From Gonocerus acuteangulatus (lineage: Eukaryota > Arthropoda > Insecta > Hemiptera > Coreidae), in contig OX328125.1 in NCBI GenBank assembly GCA_946811695.1, positions 101,046,533-101,110,532 on the forward strand: 64,000 bases of DNA, in the 5' to 3' direction. Below are positions 33,684 through 44,023 of the stretch, one piece after another (position 1 is the first letter of the stretch; every line of letters starts with the position of its first letter). The notes below the pieces were generated by a model. The model was not told the origin of the DNA. It did not search any database and saw only the letters and a program-made list of their open reading frames with translations. The position numbers were made by a program, and so were the translations under genes.

Positions 33684-35117
33684 GTCCGTCACGCAGGACC
33701 TGCAAAACTAAGCACTTTCCTCAAAAGTGGATAGGGTCGAGTACAATCATGAATAATTTGCTTAAAATAACCTATATTGATAATTACAATAAAAACATTA
33801 ATAGTTGTGCTCTTTTGCTTTTATGAGCAGATGTTTCAATTATTAATTTTGTAATTAATTTTTTCCCCGAGATTTGTCCATGCGTGGTACTACACTACGT
33901 AATAAATACACAAAGTTTCACATATTCATCTATTGATTTTGATGAGTTTCGCGAACCTACGTTTTGCGGGAGAATTCAATTCAAACATAGTAAAAGGTAA
34001 CACCCCCATCCCTCCCATTTAGTTCATTTTCACAACATTTCTTTCTTAATAGATAGCCAGGAACTATAAAGAGTTTCGTAACAATAAAGCAGATATTACG
34101 ACCGGTATAAGGAAATTAGTAATTTCTGTCCGGAGTAACCCCCCCCCTTCTAGTCGACCGATTTAGTTAATTTTTACAACACATTTTTCTCTTCAGTTGA
34201 CCACAACAAATACCGAGTTTCGTTGAAATATATCAAAAATTACGACTGGTATTGGCAAATAACTACTTTGGCTCTGGAGTAAACCCCCCCCCCTCCGGAT
34301 GGACCGATTTTGTTGGTTAACGAACTCGTTCAATCGTTTGATGGGGGAATACTATGTACCAAGTTTCGTGGCGAAAAAACAAAAAACTCTGGCCTGCATC
34401 GTTTTAATGGACACATATATAACTATATATATATATGCATATCTATATATATAAAAATCACGTGTCTGTCTGTTTTTCTGTTTGTCTGTTTGTTTGTTCC
34501 TTATACAAATCCACACCGTTTGACAGTTTTTGACCAAACTTGGAATAATGGTAGGTCTTGATACGAGAAATCTCCTAGGCTAGGTCAAAAAAATCTACCA
34601 GTTGTCTGTCTGTATGTTTGTCCCTTATATAAATCCACACCGTTCGTCCGATTTTGACTAAACTCGGTACACATGTAGATCTTAATCTGGGGAGTGTCGT
34701 AGGTTAAGTCAAAAACGTCTACCAGATGTCTGTCTGTATGTTTGTTCTTTATACAAACCCACACCGTTTGACGGATTTTCATCAAACTGGGCACAGAGGT
34801 TGGTCTTGATCAGGGGATTGTCATAGGCCAGGTCAAAAAAATCTACCAGCTGCTGTCTGTATGTTGTTGTTTTTTTTTTATAAAAACCCACACCGTTAGA
34901 CCGATTTTTACCAAACTTGGCATACATGTATGTCTTGATACGGGGGTGTTATAGGTTATGTCAAAGTCGTCTAGGACTCAGAGTTGGGAGGTCACAGTTT
35001 CGAAACAGTTACAGATTCGTGTTATTAGATTTTAATAATACTTATTTGGTTTCTAATTTATTTAGGCTTTTCTATATGTAGAAAGTAGGTGTAGCATGGC
35101 ACGCCGGGTAACAGCTA

Positions 35118-35202
<85 letters not shown>

Positions 35203-35330
35203 TATATAAATTTTAACTGGGGTCATTTTTGGTGTCTACTAGGTAGGATCGATAAAGATTGGAAGAAATTTTTCAAAAATTCCGTCATGAGTGCAACCTC
35301 AATAGGTACTTTCCTTCGGAGAAAAGTGCT
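33684..35330 (-). mobile_element. HINE-2 copy, interrupted by HelB
   Basis: The 3' end is at 33684 (GTCCGTCACGCAGGACCTGC then AACTAAGCACTTTCCTC). The 5' end is at 35330 (AGCACTTTTCTCCGAAGG on the minus strand). Blocks AACTCGTTCAATCGTTTGAT and ACTGGGGTCATTTTTGGTGT mark the two sides of its (TA)n tract. The HelB element at 34442-35118 lies inside that tract. Confidence 0.78.
34442..35118 (+). mobile_element. HelB Helitron, full length (677 bp)
   Basis: It starts TCTATATATATAAAAATCAC after A and ends GGCACGCCGGGTAACAGCTAG-type sequence (CTAG at 35115-35118) before T. This fits Helitron insertion between A and T. The interior is four modules of about 130 bp. Each carries a tGTCTGTCTGTATG block, CACACCGTTTGACCGATTTT, AAACTTGG and GTCATAGGCTAGGTCAAAAA. 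A GC-rich hairpin precedes CTAG. No Rep/helicase is present, so it is non-autonomous. Confidence 0.85.
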
Positions 35331-35762
35331 AAAAGAACAGAACTTAAATTAAATAAATGACATAAACCTCTGAGCTAAAGGAAAGCGAGACTAGAGTATC
35401 TGAGAACTGAAGATAAAAGGCCTAAAGAAGCCTCAAAAAGACTTGACTGCTTTGTACTTCAGTGCTCTTGGACTTCAAAGAGTGGAAGTATTGACTTCAG
35501 GACTTGGTTATCTACTGGATGGCATCCTTTCTAGCCATCCTAGATAGAGGAGAAAATTCTCTCAATAAACCTATCTCAGGCTGGAATTGCATTTTATCGC
35601 GGTTCTAAAATGCAATATATTTCCATAGGGACAAAAACAAAACTACTGGAATTAATGATGATGGAGATAGTGAGCCGTTGCAGTGATACGAAGACAAGGT
35701 ATCTTGGGATTCGGCTAGGAGAAAAAAACGTCAGACCTTCAGGAAGAAATCTGTATTGGACG
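35331..35762. other. unassigned
   Basis: Unique sequence ending at a hammerhead-like motif. The frame 35610-35798 is not supported as a gene. Confidence 0.4.
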
Positions 35763-35795
35763 TTTCGGCTGCACTTTGGCAGCCTTCTTCATCAC
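35763..35795 (-). ncRNA. hammerhead-like motif, core mutated
   Basis: The minus strand reads GTGATGA, AGAAGGCTGCCAAAGTGCAG, CC, GAAACG. GGCTGC/GCAGCC form a perfect 6-bp stem II. The first core base is G instead of the essential C, so it should be inactive. It matches the arrangement at 10765-10830 and 22677-22703. Confidence 0.35.
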
Positions 35796-35874
35796 TAGAG
35801 AATGCCTAGGGGGGAGGGAGGAAGACCAAGAAGACATTTAGGTGACCATGGTTGAATGTATGAACATACGTTTA

Positions 35875-36237
35875 TTAAATTTCTTGTAAATAATTCACGA
35901 ACTTTTACAATTGAACATAAAATAATATTTTATTTTACATCTAACTTAATATCAGCACTGATATAGTTGAAATTAAACATTGAAATCCTGATTAGAGTGA
36001 AAAAAAACAAAGTGACATCTTCAAAACGTAAATTTATCTTAATTCAACACGGATATTACTTGAAATATGATTTTTGAATGATTTGAAAATAGATTTTGAC
36101 TTTTTCCATGTCTAATCAGGATTTGAACGTTCAATTTCAACGATATCAGTGCTGATATTAAGTTAGATGACAAATAAAATATTATTTTAAGTTCAATCTT
36201 TAACGTTCGTGAATTATTTACACTTAATTTAATACAC
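35875..36237. mobile_element. foldback MITE
   Basis: Arms of about 122 bp (35875-35996 and 36112-36237) are inverted copies. Left CTAACTTAATATCAGCACTG pairs with right CAGTGCTGATATTAAGTTAG, and TGAAATCCTGATTAGA with TCTAATCAGGATTTGA. A spacer of about 115 bp separates them. The frame on the minus strand is incidental. Superfamily unknown. Confidence 0.8.
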
Positions 36238-36351
36238 AGTGGAAACAAAAGACCAAATTCTGACTAGACAAATTTGTTCAAAATTTTATAAGCTTTCATT
36301 TTAATAAACGTGCATTGAAATCGATTAAGATTTTAGAGGCTGTAGACTTTT

Positions 36352-36481
36352 AGCACTTTCCTCCGAAGGAAAGTAGCTATTGAGGTTGGACTCATGACGG
36401 AATTTTTGAAAAATTTCTTCAAATCTTTATCGATCCTACCTAGTAGACAGCGAAAATGACCCCCGTTAAAATTTATATATA

Positions 36482-36537
<56 letters not shown>

Positions 36538-37589
36538 TATATATATATGTGTCTGTTAACACGATAGCGGCCAGAGTTTTTGTTTTTTCGTCACGAAACT
36601 TGGTATATAGCATTCAATTAGCAAACGATTGAACGAGTTCGTTAACCAACAAAATCGGTCCACCGGAAGGGGGGGTTTACCCCGAACCCAAAACACTAAT
36701 TTGACCATTTCAGCCGTAATATTTGTTATATTTCAACGAAACTTGGTATTCGTAGTGGTAATATAGAGAGAAAAGTGAGATATAAAAATGAACTAAATCG
36801 GTTCATAAGGAGGGGGGGTTTACTCCGGACCGACAATACCAATTCGCCACTACCAGCCGTGATTTTTAGTGTATTTCGATGAAACTCGGTATTCGTAGTG
36901 GTAATCCACAGGTAAATAACTGTTGTAAAAATGAACTAAATCGGTTCATTAGGAGGGGGGGTTTACTCCGGACCCACAATACCAATTCGCCACTACCAGC
37001 CGTGATTTTTGGTATATTTCGACGAAACTCGGTATTCGTAGTGGTAATCTACAGGTAAATATGTGTTGTAAAAATAAACTAAATCGGTTCATTAGAAGGG
37101 GGGGTTTACTCTTGACCCAAATTACTAATATACTCATACTGGTCGTAATTTCTGCTGTATAGTAACGAAACGCGGTATACTTCGTGGGTAACTCATTAGA
37201 AAGAAGTGTTGTAAAAATGAGCTGAATCGGTCAATCGGAAAGGGGGGTTTACTTTCTAATATATTTCAATAGATAAGCCAGCCAGACATGGGTTCACAAA
37301 GGCGCCGCAAGGAGCGCTAGAGGGACTGTATCCGGTTCCTGCGTTTGATCAAAATACGATAATACGAGGTTTTTTGTATTTATTACGTAGTGTAGTAGGT
37401 ACCATGTGTAAACATAACTCTGGAAGGAAATTAATAATTTATCAGTTACTCATTACAAAATTAAAAGAGAACTATTCATGTTTTTATTTTATTAATGTAG
37501 GATATTTTAAGCAAATTGTTCTGGAAAGCAGTCTACGCTACCCAAATTCTGAGGAAAGTGCTTAGTTATGCAGCTCCTGCGTGACGGAC
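36352..37589 (+). mobile_element. HINE-2, full length (1238 bp)
   Basis: Starts AGCACTTTCCTCCGAAGG after TTTT. The (TA)n tract is at 36472-36550. GTTAACACGATAGCGGCCAG, AACGAGTTCGTTAACCAACA and GGAAGGGGGGGTTTACCCCG follow. Then about three ~143-bp modules each contain a 7-8 base G-run, with starts near 36800, 36943 and 37086. It ends GAGGAAAGTGCT, hairpin GCAGCTCCTGC, GTGACGGAC before TTTTTT. Confidence 0.82.
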
Positions 37590-37689
37590 TTTTTTGAAAT
37601 ACAAAATGTCGTTTGGTCTCCACTGCGCATCGCCAATATCCTCCATATCGGTTCGGCCGCTTTGAAAGTAAATAAATTCAATAATAATA

Positions 37690-38455
37690 TTTTATTTTAA
37701 CTTACTGCCTCTACTCGAGAAGAGTCATTGGCAGGTTAATGATTGATTTACACTTGTAATTTTATAATTTTACAAAAGTCAATTATTTTTTGTGTTATGT
37801 CGAGGTTGTCCATTAGTGCCTCTTTCAGGGTCTTCGGTATTCCTTGGGCTTCTCTTTCCTTATGGAAAACAGGACAGTGGAGGAGGATATGTTCGACGGT
37901 TATGATGTCCTGGCAGGTGTCGCATGCCGGTGGGTGTAAGCCACATAGTAAGTGCGTGTGGGTCAATTTAATGTGCCCAATTCGCAGTCTCGTTAGCAGC
38001 ACTTCTCTTTTCCTGTTTTGCCGGTGTGACGTTGTCCATTCCTTTACATCTTCTTTAATTCTCCTTAGGTGGTTATTTAATTTTAACCAATCTTCAGACC
38101 ACTGGAATAGTAATTTTTTCTTGACATAATATTTTTTGTCCGTATCTGTTCTCGAGATGAGTTTGCCTCCTCATCTGCCTTCGGGTTAAGACCAATATCG
38201 CGGTGAGAAGGGACCCAGATGAGAGCAAGTGTCTTATTTGGCATTTGATATATGGATTCTTCTATCTTTTGGGCTATTGGGTTCTTTGAGGTTCTGTCTT
38301 CAATCGATTTTAATGAACTCATCGAGTCCGTTAAGATTATAATTTTAGATTTTTCTGAATATTTGACTAATTGCAGTGCCTGCCAAATAGCCAATAATAA
38401 TAATAATTTCAATGAAAAGGACCTACGATGGAGATTGGTCACGGGTCACCAGGCC
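37690..38455 (-). pseudogene. I-A copy: RNase H and zinc-binding C-terminus
   Basis: From 38440 down: an RNase H remnant (LQLVKYSEKSKIIILTDSMS ... IWVPSHRDIGLNPKADEEAN). A frameshift near 38105 leads into FQWSEDWLKLNNHLRRIKED and RLRIGHIKLTHTHLLCG, then the CDTC...H....C cluster and HKEREAQGIPKTLKEAL, stopping near 37748. The RNase H glutamate segment has been replaced by an (AAT)n-encoded Leu run (38394-38410). The 3' UTR matches that of I-A at 27728-27795. Confidence 0.85.
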
Positions 38456-39284
38456 TGGAAAACTGAAGGTACAGAGATCGTAGTGACTGAAAATGAAGGC
38501 CTTCCTTAACATTTGTTATTGGTTATCATGTTAATGTTTTATTCGAAATTATGTTTGTTTACATTATTGTGTAGTTGGAAAAGAGTTGTAGTTGTTGAAA
38601 ATTGTAAATATCTGTATTGAAATGGTAGGCTATTTCATTCATTCACTTGTCGTCGACACAATACTTAAAAAAATTTCGAGGTCAATGTAAATAGAAGCAT
38701 ATTTAATTAGAATTCCACATACATTCCTTGAGGATATTGCTGGGCTGGGTGGTTCCTATCTCTAGAATCGCCTGTACTAATAGGACTTCTTTGTATGATT
38801 AATCCATTTCTCTAATTGGAAGGGTCAAACTCTCTTGCAGACCTTAAGTCCTCATCGGGGTCTTCCTTTTTCAGCAATTTATTGGACCATAGGATTGTAT
38901 ATGTATATTTCTCATTGTATTAAGGTAAAATTTATATAATATATGTAATATATATCAAAAACTCCTTTCAAGCTGGCGCTGTTCCTAAGCACAGTCCTAA
39001 GTAATATGATTACTTTAAAATGATGACTAATATGCATAAAACTACCTTTATAAAAACAAAACATTTTACGGGCGAGAGGTACCGCTGCTCCACACCTTCC
39101 ATTTCCTTGCAGTATCTCCAGTTCTTAAGGAGTTTAAGCTCAAATATTCTGGCAAACTTACTGGGAGAAACTGGAAAGTCCTCTCAAAGTACCTTGACGC
39201 CATTTGTAAATATATACAATTTTTAATTCAGAAATTTAATTATTAGTATGATTTATCTTTTGGTTTATATTATTGTATATATTA
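38456..39284. other. unassigned
   Basis: No recognised repeat or coding frame on either strand. Confidence 0.4.
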
Positions 39285-39950
39285 CTAGCTGTTACCCGGC
39301 GTGCAATGATACACCTACTTTCTACCTGTGACTCTCCCCGTATCAAAATCTACTTGTATATCCAGTTACGTCAAAATCGGTCAAACGGTGTGAATATGTT
39401 TATATCTGTCTAGATTTAGATAGTGAGACAGTCAACAGAGGCCAGCACAACAGCAGTTCTGAAAAAAAACCCCGACAGAGTACCACTCCTAAGGAGAGGA
39501 AAACTCCTTAGTTAGACAGTGACTGTTGAAATAAAATTGATATAAACTTCATTACATGATTATATAATGACGTAAAGTCTAGTATTATAATTATCAGGAG
39601 CATCAACAAATAAATTTGAGACATTATTCAAAATGGCTGTCGATTCAAAATGGCCGTTACAATCTGAATGGTTCAGTGTAGCCAATTTTTCTTGAACAAA
39701 AATTTGAACCTTTTGACCAAATTTTGAAATTTGACTATTTTGACCTAGCCTTGGAGATTTCCCGTATCAAGACCTACCTGTGTCCCAAGTTTGGTCAAAA
39801 TCGGTCAAACGGTGTAAATTTGTATAAGAAGGAAACGGACAAACATACAAACAGACAGACATGTGATTTTTATATACCAGGTCATTCAAAAAGTCCTGTC
39901 GTTTTTTTGGGGGAAATTATAAATAAATAAATATTTTCAAATAATCACCT

Positions 39951-40205
39951 TTATTCATCAAAATATCCACCGTTACAGTCGGTAACCTTCTCCCAACGAG
40001 ATGGTAAAGCCCAAATTCCTTCCTTAAAAAACTGTTGATTTTTACTGCAAAAATAAGTGGTCAGTTCGTGAATTAGGTTGTCACGGTCTTGAAAACATTT
40101 CTGTCTCAGATTGTTGTCGAGATCTCTGAATAGGTGATAATCAGTGGGTGACAGGTCAGGGGAATATGGTGGGTGAGGCAAAACTTCCCAGCCTATTTCT
40201 GTCAA
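39951..40205 (-). pseudogene. mariner transposase C-terminus, left arm
   Basis: It encodes HPPYSPDLSPTDYHLFRDLD and then a C-terminal block ending ALPSRWEKVTDCNGGYFDE. SPD is the usual place of the third catalytic Asp of mariner transposases, and WEKV...GGYF is their typical end. The DNA-binding domain and first two catalytic Asp residues are absent, so no transposase activity is expected. Confidence 0.9.
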
Positions 40206-40227
40206 TTTTTGACAGAAATTTGAAAAA

Positions 40228-40482
40228 TTGACAGAAATAGGCTGGGAAGTTTTGCCTCACCCACCATATTCCCCTGACCTGTCACCCACTGATTATCACC
40301 TATTCAGAGATCTCGACAACAATCTGAGACAGAAATGTTTTCAAGACCGTGACAACCTAATTCACGAACTGACCACTTATTTTTGCAGTAAAAATCAACA
40401 GTTTTTTAAGGAAGGAATTTGGGCTTTACCATCTCGTTGGGAGAAGGTTACCGACTGTAACGGTGGATATTTTGATGAATAA
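40228..40482 (+). pseudogene. mariner transposase C-terminus, right arm
   Basis: An identical inverted copy of the frame at 39951-40205, with the same 84 codons. The absence of any difference between the arms points to a recent origin of the palindrome or to ongoing gene conversion. Confidence 0.9.
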
Positions 40483-40564
40483 AGGTGATTATTTGAAAAT
40501 ATTTATTTATTTATAATTTCCCCCCAAAAAACGACAGGACTTTTTGAATGACCTGGTATATAGA

Positions 40565-41312
40565 TTAGTCAAAGTTTGATATTGTACTAATTCTATAAGT
40601 AGGTTGTGTGGAAGCAACGCATTGATACTGGCAGCATATGATTAATAAAAATTATTGTTCTCTTTATCTTAAACATTTATTTTTCATTGATTATAGAAGA
40701 GTGGTATTTTCGTTCTTTTTGTATGCTTTTCATACAACACTCTTCTAGTCTTGGTATGCAAATCACCACACCAACTAATGGGCCTTCTCCAAGCTTTTTA
40801 GTAAATATGAATTAATTCTTCTTAGAGCGATTTATGTACATTTCAGAACAACATATTTACTTGATTCCAAGAAAAATTCAGGCGAATAAAATATATAGTC
40901 CAAGGCCTATGGTTTGGAGCAAGAGGGGCGATTCCAAAACAGACGCAAGACTTCCTGCAAGATCTAGGCGTGGACCCAAAGGAACTATCTATCCTCGCAG
41001 AATCTATTTTGATAGATTCCCTGGGGATACTCCACAATCATATATACGGGAGCTAGTCAGCTGATTATCAATCTTTAGAAAATCATTTCACCAAATTTGG
41101 TCAAACTTGTCATTATAATTCTTTCTATTTAAAATATTATCAAACTTCGTTTAATATTAAAATTATTTATTTAAAACACGTCTTCAAAATTTATTTTCCC
41201 AAATTAATACAATAGGTAACCTTTTTTTTTAACCAACTGAAATGAATTTTCGTAAGATTGATAAGTACGCTGTGTTTATAGCATCCCAAAACATTTGGGG
41301 AGCAAACTTTAT
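40565..41312. other. AT-rich spacer with an open frame of unclear meaning
   Basis: Positions 40915-41049 are open in two plus frames. One reads RGAIPKQTQDFLQDLGVDPK then ELSILAESILIDSLG, which looks like a decayed coding piece. I do not recognise it. The rest is plain AT-rich sequence. Confidence 0.3.
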
Positions 41313-41825
41313 CTAATATATAAAATTCTCGTGTCACAGTTTTCGTTGCCATACTCCTCCGAAACGGCTTGACCGATTTTGATGAAATTTTTTGTGCTTA
41401 TCCGGTATCTATGAGAATCGGCCAACATCTATTTGTCATCCCCCTAAATGTTAGGGGTAGTCCACCCCTAATTTTTTTTTTTATTTTTTAGACAAAATTT
41501 TTAATTTCTATTTTTTTATGATACAACATACAAAAATACATACAATCCTCAATTTTCACCCTTCTACGATCAACCCTTATTTTTTAATAGCCAGTAAACA
41601 GCACGGAGTAGGGATGAGAACGAAGGCGGTCTCCTTTCTTTCTCACTCCCTACACAGTTGTCGGCCATCATTATTGTTTATGCATCAAGTGTAGTAGTAA
41701 CGTTGACAATTATTATTTTGCTATCTCAGTGTAACTCTCATATTAACTTTTAATCATTCCTATTTTATCAATAATAATTAAGGAAATTATTTATATGGCA
41801 AAACAACGTTTGCCGGGTCAGCTAG
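41313..41825 (+). mobile_element. HelA Helitron, non-autonomous, full length (513 bp)
   Basis: Starts TCTAATATATAAAATTCTCG after A. It contains CTCCGAAACGGCTTGACCGA and TTTTGATGAAATTTTTTGTG. It ends AACAACGTTTGCCGGGTCAG then CTAG (41822-41825) before T. TC start, CTAG end, a subterminal GC-rich hairpin region and an A/T insertion site are the classical Helitron signature. No coding capacity. Confidence 0.9.
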
Positions 41826-42099
41826 TTTTTTATAAATAAATAACTTTTCATCTCTTTCTCATTCATTCAAATACCAAAATAACCAAAAATAGTAATGATC
41901 ATTTATATTTGTATTGAACAGCTCAAGTATTAATTTTTTAATCATTAAAATTGTAAACATCCACTTATAGATAATACAGTATTTTTTGTTTTGCTTTTTT
42001 TAAGGGTTATCTACATGTTACCATTCATTTCTAGCCAGTCGTCAATAGCCACCGTACGTAGTGAAAATTGAGCCCAGAACATATGACACAGTGGTGCCG

Positions 42100-43110
42100 C
42101 TTGAGCATATATATATGTTTGGGACCTTCTAATGATCGACATTTTGAGTGCGAAACTACATTGACATAATGAATCGGATCGAATAAGCGAGTTTCTTCCC
42201 CGCAGAATATAACTGGATATATATATTTGGGACCTGCTAATGAGGGACATTTTGAGTCCAAAACTACATTGACATAATGAATCGGATCGAATAAGCGAGT
42301 TTCTTTCCCGCAGAATAACATATGACACAGTGGTGCCGCTTGAGCATATATATATATATTTGGGACCTCCTAATGATCGACATTTTGAGTGCGAAACTAC
42401 ATTGACATAATGAATCGGATCGAATAAGCGAGTTTCTTCCCCGCAGAATATAACTGGATATATATATATTTGGGACCTGCTAATGAGGGACATTTTGAGT
42501 CCAAAACTACATTGACATAATGAATCGGATCGAATAAGCGAGTTTCTTCCCCGCAGAATATAACTGGATATATATATTTGGGACCTGCTAATGAGGGACA
42601 TTTTGAGTCCAAAACTACATTGACATAATGAATCGGATCGAATAAGCGAGTTTCTTTCCCGCAGAATATAACTGGATATATATTTTTGGGACCTGCTAAT
42701 GAGGGACATTTTGAGTCCAAAACTACATTGACATAATGAATCGGATCGAATAAGCGAGTTTCTTTCCCGCAGAATATAACTGGATATATACATATATTTG
42801 GGACCTGCTAATGAGGGACATTTTGAGTGCAAAACTACATTGACATAATGAATTGGATCGAATAAGCGAGTTTCTTTCCCGCAGAATATAACTGGATATA
42901 TATATTTGGGACCTGCTAATGAGGGACATTTTGAGTCCAAAACTACATTGACATAATGAATCGGATCGAATAAGCGAGTTTCTTTCCCGCAGAATATAAC
43001 TGGATATATATATTTGGGACCTGCTAATGAGGGACATTTTGAGTCCAAAACTACATTGACATAATGAATCGGATCGAATAAGCGAGTTTCTTTCCCGCAG
43101 AATATAACTG
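42100..43110. repeat. 108-bp satellite-like tandem array
   Basis: About nine units of 108-110 bp (TTGACATAATGAATCGGATC, GAATAAGCGAGTTTCTTTCC, TGGGACCTGCTAATGAGGGA) are separated by short TATATA. Two units carry an extra ~25 bp (ATATGACACAGTGGTGCCGC), making a longer variant near 42075 and 42310. Minus-strand frames (36-residue period) arise because 108 is divisible by three. Confidence 0.9.
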
Positions 43111-43500
43111 GATAAGTTCGTTCCCCGCTGGTCATATCCGAATAAAAAGAAAATAAAGGAACAGTGGGAAAAAAGTTGCGACAATGGGTTTTGTCTGAAT
43201 GGAATTTTCCCCAAAGCCAGGGGAGAATTGCATGAGGTCAAATCAGAATCTAATTTTTGTCTCCTTTCCCTTCAATAAACGAGACAATTCCATTCTTTTT
43301 GATCTCACCTCGGTTCAAAACAAGTTCTGGCAACTTCGGGGTCATTTCTTACAAAAATAAGGATGTTTTTTCCACAGGACATTCACTCAAGGAAAAATAT
43401 TAAATTAAATGTTTGTAATTTGGTATCACTAATTCGAAATTATTCAAATCAGTTGAAATTTGTACAATAATTTTTCAGATAATTCATGATTTCGATTACT
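43111..43500. other. unassigned
   Basis: Unique spacer between tandem arrays. No coding frame supported. Confidence 0.4.
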
Positions 43501-43590
43501 CGATATAACCTAATTACCCCCTAATATACGATATAACCTAATTACCCCCTAATATACGATATAACCTAATTACCCCCTAATATACGATAT
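43501..43590. repeat. 28-bp tandem repeat, three copies
   Basis: GATATAACCTAATTACCCCC plus TAATATAC is repeated three times without change. Confidence 0.9.
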
Positions 43591-43704
43591 TATTATTATT
43601 TATTTATATTGTTTGACCGCAGCGATGTCGACTCGCAAATTTGATGATGTGTATGGCAACGTCAGCTTCTAAGCTTTTAACGTTTCAGAAATAATAACTA
43701 AATG

Positions 43705-43836
43705 GCCAACGGCCATAGCCTCAATGAAAGCACCAGCTCCCGTTGATCACCGAAGTTAAGCAATGTCGGGCGTGTACCTGAATGGGTGACCTACCACGCG
43801 TCGTTGGCATTATAAAAGGGTGGCAAAAAAAAAAAA
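43705..43836 (+). pseudogene. 5S rRNA-derived copy with A-tail
   Basis: Positions 43705-43809 follow 5S rRNA: GCCAACGGCCATA start, GATCACCGAAGTTAAGCAAT (internal promoter box A), TGAATGGGTGACC (box C) and GTTGGCA end. The length is about 105 instead of roughly 120, with bases missing between box A and box C and in the last helix. It is followed by TTATAAAAGGGTGGC and an A-run. The tail suggests retroposition: a processed 5S pseudogene or the head of a 5S-type SINE. Confidence 0.85.
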
Positions 43837-44023
43837 ACTGTTGTTAAGCGTTTAAGGTTAAAAAATCAGTAACCCTAAGTCAGTAACCCCCGCTTTAATT
43901 ACTTTTATATAACGAAACACTAATAATAAATATCTAAATTTCAATCTATGATCCCATTAAAATCTTCTGGAAGATTAATTTTTAAATTGAATTTTAGGTT
44001 GAGTAAGATTGATAAGTTTGGGT

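Larger units (their letters stand above)
39877..40556. mobile_element. perfect palindromic mariner-derived element (680 bp)
   Basis: Two 334-bp arms (39877-40210 and 40223-40556) are exact reverse complements as far as I can read, around a 12-bp centre (GACAGAAATTTG). Both ends read CCAGGTCATTCAAAAAGTCC inward and are flanked by TA, the mariner target duplication (39875-39876, 40557-40558). Each arm is the 3' third of a mariner with its terminal repeat. The DNA or a transcript could fold into a long hairpin. Confidence 0.93.
39285..40564 (-). mobile_element. HelB Helitron interrupted by palindromic mariner
   Basis: The 3' end is at the left: CTAG 39285-39288 after A, then CTGTTACCCGGCGTGCAATG. 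The 5' end is at 40564. Removing the mariner and one TA restores TCTATATATATAAAAATCAC on the minus strand, identical to the first 20 bases of the copy at 34442. Positions 39421-39690 differ from other HelB copies and may be a further insertion. Confidence 0.85.

Noticed and set aside
40834..41064. Frame of 76 residues as a gene
   Set aside because: Two plus frames are open over the same stretch; possibly a decayed mobile-element piece, but not identifiable.
42011..43241. Frames up to 374 residues on the minus strand
   Set aside because: Product of the 108-bp tandem unit; three frames give equally long repeats.
43705..43809. Functional 5S rRNA gene
   Set aside because: About 15 bases are missing between the promoter boxes and in the closing helices, and an A-tail follows.
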